In this document: positions 57,101 to 64,000 of the stretch, one piece after another
How the letters are laid out: every line of letters begins with the position of its first letter
How positions within the stretch are numbered: the stretch's first letter is position 1
Source of the DNA: Dastarcus helophoroides
Lineage: Eukaryota; Arthropoda; Insecta; Coleoptera; Bothrideridae
Reading direction: 5' to 3'
Length of the DNA stretch: 64,000 nt
NCBI GenBank assembly: GCA_028583605.1
Contig: CM053327.1
Span: 28,756,626-28,820,625 of the forward strand
Translations under genes and position numbers: made by a program
The notes under the pieces: model-generated
The model's input: only the letters and a program-made list of their open reading frames with translations
What the model was told of the DNA's origin: nothing
Databases searched by the model: none

Positions 57101-60100
57101 GTAAAATCAATTTGTATTTCACAGTCGGCAAATTTTTCTAATCGAGTCGACATTTTTAACTTGACCCAAAAGTATCAGGCTCGGTACGCCCCTGACCATA
57201 TATTCAAAAAAATTACTCTTCCTTATTTTATTACCTATTACCGGTCTTAAAACTTTTAATTTAGTGGTTGAAAACGTTACACGCGTATTAATAAATACAC
57301 TACAAAACTTGAAAAAAGTTTATTTACTTTTTTTGAAGTAAAAATTACAAGAGCGTAGAAAGGACATCAATTTGAAAAAAAATTATCACGGAATGTTGAC
57401 TTTTTCTCCTCTAAAACCCGAGATTAATGTCAAAATTTCGACTTTAATATCAAAATTTCGATAAAAAGTCAAAATCTTGAGTTTAGAATCGACACTTCTA
57501 AAAAAAAAGTAGAAATTTCGATTTTTAAATCGAAATTTAACAAAATGTTACAAAGGCGCAGAAAAGACATCGATTTAAAAAAAATTATTTTAAAAATTTC
57601 GACTCCTTTCCCAAACTTCGACTTTTATTTCAAGATTTGACTTTTTTCTCAAACTTCGACTCATTTCTCAAAATTTCGAATTTTTTCTGGACATTTCGAC
57701 TTTTTTCTGAAAATTTGAACTTTTTCGAAATGTTACAAAGGCGCAAATGCTATATTTAGAAATTTCAATTTTTTTTCTCAGATTTCGAAGGTAACCTCGA
57801 AATTTCGACTTTTTTTCTCGAAATTTCGATTTTTTTCTCAAATTTTGACTTTTTTTCTCAAAACTTTGACTTTTTTTTCGAAATTTTGACTTTTTTCTCA
57901 AATTCTGATTTTTTCTCGAAATTTTGAAATTTTTCTCGAAACTTCGTTTTTTGTTTCTCAAATTTCGACTTTTTCCTCGACATTTTGACCTTAATATCGA
58001 AATTTCGATTTTTTTTTCGAAATTTCAACTTTTTTTCTGGAAATCTCGACTTTTTTCTCAAATTTCGACCCTTTTCTCGAAATTTTGACCTTAATATAGA
58101 AATTTCGAAATTTTTCTGGAAATTTCGTCTTTAAACTTACTTTTGACCTTAATATCGAAATATCGACTTTTTTTCTGGAAATTTCGGCTTCTCTCGCAAA
58201 TTTCGATATTTTTCTCAAAATTTCGACTTTTTTCTCTCGAAATCTCAACTTTTTTCTTAAATTTCGACTTTTTTCTCGAAATATTTCGAAATTTTGTCTT
58301 TTTTGTCGAAATTTTGAAGTTTTTCTCAAATTTCGCCTTTTTTTTCGAAATTTTGACCTTAGTATCGAAATTTCGAGATTTTTCTCGAAATTTCGACTTT
58401 AAACTCAACATTTCGACTTTTTTTCCCAAAATTTCTACATTTTTCTTAAATTTCGACTTTCTTCTCAAAATTCGACTTTTTTCTGAAAATTTCAACTTTT
58501 TCGAAATGGTACAAAGGCGTAGAAAGGACATCTATTAAAAAAAATATCTTATTTTTTAGAGATTTCGACCTTTTTTTCAAACTTCGATTTTAAGCTCAAC
58601 ATTTCGACTTTTTTCTCGAAATTTCGACTCTTTTCTTCAATTTCGACATTTTTTTCAAAATTTTGACTTTTTTCTTGACATTTCGACCTCTTTCGCGAAA
58701 TTTCGTTTTTTTTTCTCAAATTTCACCTTTTTTCTCGAAATTATGACCTTAATATAAAAATTTGGACATTTTTCTGGAAATTTCGACTTTAAAGTCAAAA
58801 TTTCGACTTTTTTTCGAAATTTCAACTTTTCTTCCTCAAAATTTCGACTTTTTTCTCGAAATCTCCACTTTTTATCAAATTTCGACTTTTTCTCGAAATT
58901 TCGACTTTAAACTCAACATTTCGACTTTCTTTTCTCAAAATTTCGACATTTTCCTTAAATTTCGACTTTTTTCTCAAAATTTGACTTTTTTCTGAAAATT
59001 ATTTCAACTTTGTTCTGAAAATTTCAACTTTTTCGAAATGTTACAAAGGCGTAGAAAGGACATCGATTAAAAAAATGTTATTTTTAGCAATTTCGACCTT
59101 TTTTTCCAAACTTTGATTTTGAGCTCAAAATTTCGACTTTTTTCTCGAAATTTTGACTTTTTTCTTAAATTTTGACCTTTTTCCCCTAAATTGTGACTTT
59201 TTTCTTGACATTTCGATCTTTTTTGTGAAATTTCGTTTTTTTTTCTCAAATTTCACCTTTTTGCTCGAAATTTTGAACTTAATCTAGAAATTTCGACATT
59301 TTTCTGGAAATTTTGACTTTAAACTCAAAATTTCGACTTATTTTTTGAAATTTCAACTTTTTTTTCTAAAAATTTCGATTTTTTTCTCGAAATCTCCACT
59401 TTTTATCAAATTTCGACTTTTTCTCGAAATTTCGACGTTTTTCTACAAATTTTGACTTTTTTCTCAAATTTATACTTTTTTCTCGGAATTTCGACTTACG
59501 TTTTTCTCAAATTTCGACTCTTCTTCTCGAAATTTCGACTCTAATATCAAAATTTCGAATAAAAGTCGAAAGTTCAACTTTAATTTCGAAATTTCTAAGA
59601 AAAAGACCAAAATTTGCTAATTAAAAATAGCAATTATTGGTCGTACCCTACTACCAACTGTCAAGATTGTTGGGAAGGAGTAGTGGTGAAACGTAACTGT
59701 CGTCTGCCTAATTTAACCATACCACTCGAAATTTCGAGAAAAAATTCGGTATCAAAGTTGAAATTCTGATACTAAAGTCGAAATTTCGAGATTAATCTCG
59801 GAATTTTAGGAAAAAAAGTAGAAATTTCAACAACAAAATCGACATTTCGAGAAAAAGTCCAAATCTCTTAAAATATTTTTTTAAATCTATGTCTTTTTTA
59901 CGCCTTTGTAAAATGTCGAAATTTCAAAATATAATTAATCAATGCCTTTCTACGCTTTTATAAAATGTGGGCTTTGAACTCGAAATTTCGAATTTTTTCT
60001 CGAAAATTCTTCTTTAACCTTGAAATGTCAAGAAAAAGTCGAAATTTTGGGTAATAAAAAATTGAATTTACTGAAAGTATCCTACTGTTAAGGGTCAATA

Positions 60101-62323
60101 TTAAATTGTAAAAGAGTTGGTGCTTAGAATATACTCTTATATTCTAAGGATTGGTGGGGCTTAACTGTCATCTGCCCAACTTAATCATAGAATAAGAAGT
60201 ATGGACTTATCTTGAAATTTTGTGAAAAAAGTTGAAATTTCGAGATTAAAGCTGACATTTCCTCAAAACAAGTCGAAATTTGGAGAATAAGGCAGAAATT
60301 TCCACCTTAATTTCCAGTTTAAACTTCATATTTCTAAATATATTTTTATAAATAAATGCCCTTTCTACATCTTCGTAAGAAAACAAAAATGCATAAATAA
60401 AAAACAAAGCAGAAAATGAATATGTTTAGGATTTTTCTAATTAGGAATAAATATTTAAAATATCAATATTAGTGTTTAAAATCCAAGAAAAAACTTTCAA
60501 AATTAAACTACGCCAATTCATTATTATCATTCACTTTTTCTATTATTAGAAATGTTTAATAATTTCACCAACAACAGGCGATTAATCGGAAATCGATCTT
60601 TCAGCATCCAATTTTATCGGGAATCGATACTTTTGCTCACGATTCCAATCGATCCAAAAATCAATTATCTTAAAAAGGAATCGACATCCCTATCTGAGAG
60701 TCTTGAAGCCGGAGGTATTAAAAATATTATCTTAATGAATTCTCAAAAATATTTGCTCCCGCCCACAAATTAGGCGAGACACGAACAAAGTAATATTCAA
60801 AGTCAGGACAATTCAGCTCAAATCACTCTAGCCTCAACTTTAGTCTCGACTTTTCAATTTTAAAATTTTCGATATCACATTTCGAAATTTATGGAAGTAT
60901 CTAGTTTAAAGTGGAAATATCAAGTTCGAACTCGATATCGTTATTGCCTTTACGATTCCAAGTATCTGCACGGAGATGCCTTCAAGTGAAGGTGATGTTG
61001 TTTAGATGTACAGAAAGTTTCTTAATTATAAAGAAAAATCATCTTTTCTAAGAATTCGACATAATCAACACGAAAATAATTAGTTGACCATATTTTATAC
61101 AACTTGCGAAAAGCGTCGATCCGGTTCATGAATAATTCTTTCAATTAAATTTACATAATATAATATTTGAATTCGACTTCTCTACTTTTCCATCTGTAAC
61201 ATGTTGGAAGTCACGTTTTTTGGATAAAAAAGTAAACTTGTGTACGTGACAGATCTTGGCATTTTAAATGCAATTAGATCTCCAAGACATCAATGACTTT
61301 CCTAAGGTTGAGACGTATGACGTAGATATTTATTTCTAAACCTGTGTTTTTTAATTATCATATTTAATTAAGATCAAACTGAAAGTTTCCTTCTTTATTC
61401 CTTTTAGACTTGGTTGTGTCTAACAGCGGCGATCATATCAATGGGACCAATCTTGTATTACATAGATAGATACAGCCCTATGTACGAATACAAAGGGATC
61501 AGAAACAAAGGGGGCCTTTCGTCCGTACAAAATTGCATATGGTATATGTATGGGGCTCTTCTACAACAAGGCACGTGATGCTAGCATGATATTTTATTAT
61601 TCATACATAAACATTAAGGTGTTCGTGGACTTGATTACGATGCGGATATTTCTCGATCTGACTTGTTATGCTAATTCTTACTGGTTACTAGTAATGAAGA
61701 AATACAAAATAATATTTTACAGGTGGTATGCATCTACCCCAGGCCGACAGTGCCAGATTAGTCGTTGGAGCATGGTGGTTGGTTGTCCTAGTTATGGCGA
61801 CAACCTATTGTGGTAATCTTGTCGCCTTTTTAACTTTTCCCAAAATTGATATCCCCATAACAAATTTGGATGCACTTCTTACAAAAAAAGATTTGGTATC
61901 TTGGAGTTTTAATAAAGGCAACTATTTAGAAGACCAGTTGAAAGTAAATCTGGTTGTTTTTTTATAATTAAATGTTGTTGTCACCTGAATTTCAGTTAGC
62001 AACGGATTGGAAATATAAAACTTTATTTGAAGAGAGGGTTACGATTAACGACAATAAGGAGATGATTAGAATGATCAAAGAGGGAAAACATGTGTTTATT
62101 GATTGGGAAATACGTTTGCATTATATTATGAAAACTCAATATCTGGAAACGGATCGTTGCGATTTTGCTTTGGGTATGTACAAGATATAACAAATTATCT
62201 CCCGCATATGTCTGGTTAGGAAAAAATATATATTTTTTTTATTCTATTATCTATGATACTCAGAAACAGCGAACTATTCGTTCTCACCAGCATTATGGTA
62301 CATAATGAAACGATTTTCATGGA
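54117..62323 (+). CDS. Ir93a: ionotropic receptor, Ir93a-like (3' end outside window)
   Basis: Exons join(54117..54210, 54257..54409, 54461..54556, 54609..54758, 55197..55582, 55634..56029, 56103..56504, 61408..61570, 61723..61943, 61996..62173) give 746 codons in frame. A further small exon, 62264..62323, is tentative. The start at 54117 gives a signal peptide (LVAIFLLGFAKA). A large amino-terminal domain (to about residue 290-420) is followed by ligand-binding lobe S1 (NPPWQILRV), helix M1 (TWLCLTAAIISMGPILYYI), a pore segment ending LLQQGG, helix M3 with TTYCGNLVAFLT, and lobe S2 (LATDWKYKTLF). Such receptors are variant glutamate-receptor channels; Ir93a acts with Ir25a in temperature and humidity sensing. 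The retained ATD and PPW start favour Ir93a over divergent IRs. The last helix is missing and must lie beyond 64000. Intron 7 holds a satellite-filled hAT-like element; intron 8 is GC-AG. Confidence 0.8.
56658..60692. mobile_element. second satellite-carrying hAT-like element
   Basis: Identical 8-bp direct repeats TCTGAGAG stand at 56650-56657 and 60693-60700. Just inside, the left end GAGACATGTCGAT and the inverse of the right end, TAGGGATGTCGAT, agree at 10 of 13 positions. Both subterminal regions, about 110 bases each, are dense in ATCGAT/AATCGA words. Between them lie 0.6 kb of unique sequence and about 3 kb of AAATTTCGA satellite. It has no transposase. It occupies most of intron 7 of the ionotropic receptor gene. 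Confidence 0.78.
57390..60320. repeat. TTTCGACTTTTTCTCGAAA satellite with higher-order structure
   Basis: Units of about 17-22 bases (TTTCGACTTTTTTCTCGAAA and variants) fill 57390-59560 on one strand. From about 59700 to 60310 the same motif is read from the other strand. A longer block, TTACAAAGGCGTAGAAAGGACAT, marks higher-order units near 57548, 58508 and 59040 (about 530 bases between the last two). It appears inverted near 59910, 59950 and 60345. A second unique block containing AACTGTCRTCTGCC recurs at 59693 and 60167. Long low-complexity frames rich in K, S, F and R arise here by chance. Confidence 0.88.
60701..61407. other. intron 7 of the ionotropic receptor gene, 3' part
   Basis: Ordinary intron sequence after the hAT-like insertion, ending in a good acceptor (TTCCTTTTAG). 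No exon was seen. Confidence 0.45.
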
Positions 62324-62813
62324 GTAAGTAATCTACAAGCTTTTCTGGCAAAGCTTTACTTTGCGATTATTTTCTTCATACCAACTTTACCGTAAAACAT
62401 GTTTGCGAGGAAGAAACGGTCAAGATTTAAATGCTTTAATTCCAAATACGGAGGACATTCACCAAAACTAAAATCATATTATGACTAAACGAATTCCATG
62501 AAATCATTTTTGGATTTTTAATTTTTTATGACCGTTAACTTGTGCTGTTGAATAGCTAGATCAATAAATTAACGTTTTTCATACTTAAGATATTTTTGTC
62601 TAGGAAGAACTATTTCATAAATTTCAATAAGTAACTTCGGACTAAAAGTAAAGCATGACTAAACGTTTTCCATGATGTTGACCTTTCTAATTTTGAATAA
62701 TCGCTAACATTTTGTCATAGATAATCAGCTTTGTATCAACTCTTTTTTAATTTGATGCATATTACGTTCTGTCAGGTTTGGAAAAAGAAAGATTTTTTTA
62801 AATTCAAATAATT
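62324..62813. other. probable intron upstream of LINE copy 2
   Basis: No exon encoding the expected end of the ligand-binding lobe or the last membrane helix of the receptor was found here. If the gene is intact, this and the LINE are intronic. Confidence 0.35.
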
Positions 62814-64000
62814 TCTTTTTTTTTAAGTTTAATCCACTCGCAAAAGGTAACCCCATTACGCTTCCAAAGCATTGCGAGTAGGATGCGGAAACAAGGATAG
62901 ATGGCGATGAACGCCTTCGAGAATAGATTGTAATTTTTGGGAAAAATTCCTTTCGGTAACAAGTTCCATAACTTGGAAATTCTATAGAAAAAAGAGTCTC
63001 CGTAGACAAAAGTCCTCACTGTGTCAAGCTGGATCGCACAGGGATTTGCTCCGACTGTCTAGTACGCCTCAAGAATCTTGCCCTTGGGGGGATCAATCCT
63101 ATTAGTTCCTGCGAGCATCTTCCATGATAGTACTTGTACAAAAGAGACAAGTCACCAACCATACGCCTATGCTCTAGTGTTTTGAGACAATCGGTCAGAC
63201 TCTCGTCATCGATTAGGCGAATCGTTCTTCTTTGAATTGAATCCAAGAAAGCTAAAGTGTGTTTTGGGGCTGAACTCCAAAATGAGAACCGTATTGGCTA
63301 GTGTTGGCCTAACTTGAGCTTTGTATAGTGTTAATTGCTGAAGAGATGTGAAGTACTTTTTAGCTCTAAAAAGAAAGTCCAGCTTCTGAGAGGCGGATTT
63401 GACAATGGCACGCATATGATCGTCCCAAGAGAAGTTAGTGCTCGCATTCACTCCTAGGATAGATAGATTAGATCCAATCGGAAGGATGTTACCATCCATT
63501 AGTATGTTTGTTGCATTATCCCTTGATGTTTTCCTAGAGAAAACCACGGCCTGAGTTTTTGAAGCGTTGAAGTCGATCAAATTGTTTTTACCCCATTCCA
63601 GAATAATCTCCAGATCCCGATTAATCGTCTGTATCTGCTGTTCCCTTAGTCGATCTGAAGCAGCGATAGATACTGGTTTGTCGGAGAAAAAAGATGACAC
63701 AAGGTTACTATCGTCTGCGTAGCTGTATATAGGATTGGAAGTTGAAGCTAAGAGATCGTTTGTGTAACAGAAATAGAGTAGGAGGCAGAACAGACCCCCG
63801 AGGCACCCCTGCGTTAATCGAAAATGTCTTGGATGAGATGCCATCGACGACGACCTGAAGAGATCTGTCAGCGAGAAAATTTGATATCAAATGACAGAGT
63901 CCAATGTCACAATCCTAGCCTCACCATGTTTTTACTTAGCTGAATTACAGATATGAGTAACATATGCCAGTAGATCGCCAGTGGAACGTTGTTGTCTAAA
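62814..64000 (-). mobile_element. LINE copy 2, running off the window end
   Basis: The same family as the copy at 49.3 kb: poly-A run at 62814-62825, the same 3' sequence, and the RT frame with the YADD motif near 63710. Relative to copy 1 it lacks 76 bases at 63901 (copy 1 positions 50418-50493), between two occurrences of TCCA. This deletion breaks the frame. Several substitutions also alter the C-terminal part (63206-63300). The 5' end lies outside the window. Confidence 0.88.
63016..63890 (-). pseudogene. LINE copy 2 reverse transcriptase remnant
   Basis: The C-terminal part of an RT frame (YSYADDSNLVSSFF, ILEWGKNNLIDFNASKTQAV, MVGDLSLLYKYYHGRC) is split into 63016-63246, 63206-63844 and 63708-63890 by small indels and by the 76-base deletion. 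It retains the bases missing at two sites in copy 1, so the two copies inactivated independently. Confidence 0.8.

Noticed and set aside
57668..58538. Overlapping 100-150 codon open frames on both strands, rich in Lys/Ser/Arg or Phe/Leu
   Set aside because: They are translations of the TTTCGACTTTTT satellite, which lacks stops in several frames. There is no domain, no start context and no splice structure.

Overview
The window is eukaryotic and reads as an insect genome, most likely a beetle. The evidence is the set of clearly metazoan/insect genes (Vang, an Ir93a-like ionotropic receptor, a BTB-FLYWCH factor), many GT-AG introns of only 45-60 bases, high A+T, and abundant satellites and transposons. 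The species cannot be named from the sequence alone.

Layout, left to right. (1) 1-3.5 kb: AT-rich satellite, including a 247-bp tandem repeat, flanked by copies of an inverted-repeat retroposon. (2) 3.7-5.2 kb (-): a leucine-rich-repeat membrane protein. (3) 5.8-10.5 kb: a 140-bp satellite that decays into diverged AAATTTCGA-rich sequence. (4) 10.7-11.3 kb (-) prefoldin subunit 2 and 12.4-15.4 kb (+) Vang, divergently arranged. (5) 17.9-22.2 kb (-): PWP2 in 14 exons. (6) 23.3-35.4 kb (+): leucyl aminopeptidase LAP3, whose 9.8-kb second intron holds an intronless COP1 gene and a 3.2-kb hAT-like element filled with satellite. (7) 36.3-37.7 kb (+) SMYD5 and 38.0-40.0 kb (-) DDRGK1, tail to tail. 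(8) 41.2-42.1 kb (-): an ERI2-type 3'-5' exonuclease broken by one apparent frameshift. (9) 43.1-48.1 kb (+): a BTB gene with two alternative FLYWCH terminal exons and a decayed third. (10) 49.3-51.7 kb: a 5'-truncated, frameshifted LINE. (11) 54.1 kb to beyond the window (+): an Ir93a-like ionotropic receptor with a 4.9-kb intron occupied by a second satellite-filled hAT-like element, and a GC-AG intron. (12) 62.8-64 kb: a second LINE copy running off the end.

The genes are mostly unrelated housekeeping, signalling and chemosensory loci and do not form one pathway. PWP2 (ribosome assembly), prefoldin (tubulin/actin folding), DDRGK1 (UFMylation at the ER), COP1 (ubiquitin ligase) and LAP3 (peptide turnover) all act in proteostasis, but I see no sign that they are co-regulated.

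The strongest unusual signals are in the non-coding DNA. Two non-autonomous hAT-like elements, each with a direct 8-bp target duplication and terminal inverted repeats, carry kilobases of an AAATTTCGA-type satellite in two opposed orientations. This suggests a transposon family that moves satellite arrays into introns. A second unusual family is a short palindromic retroposon with a poly-A tail, one copy with a 13-bp target duplication, and a hammerhead-ribozyme-like core in each arm.
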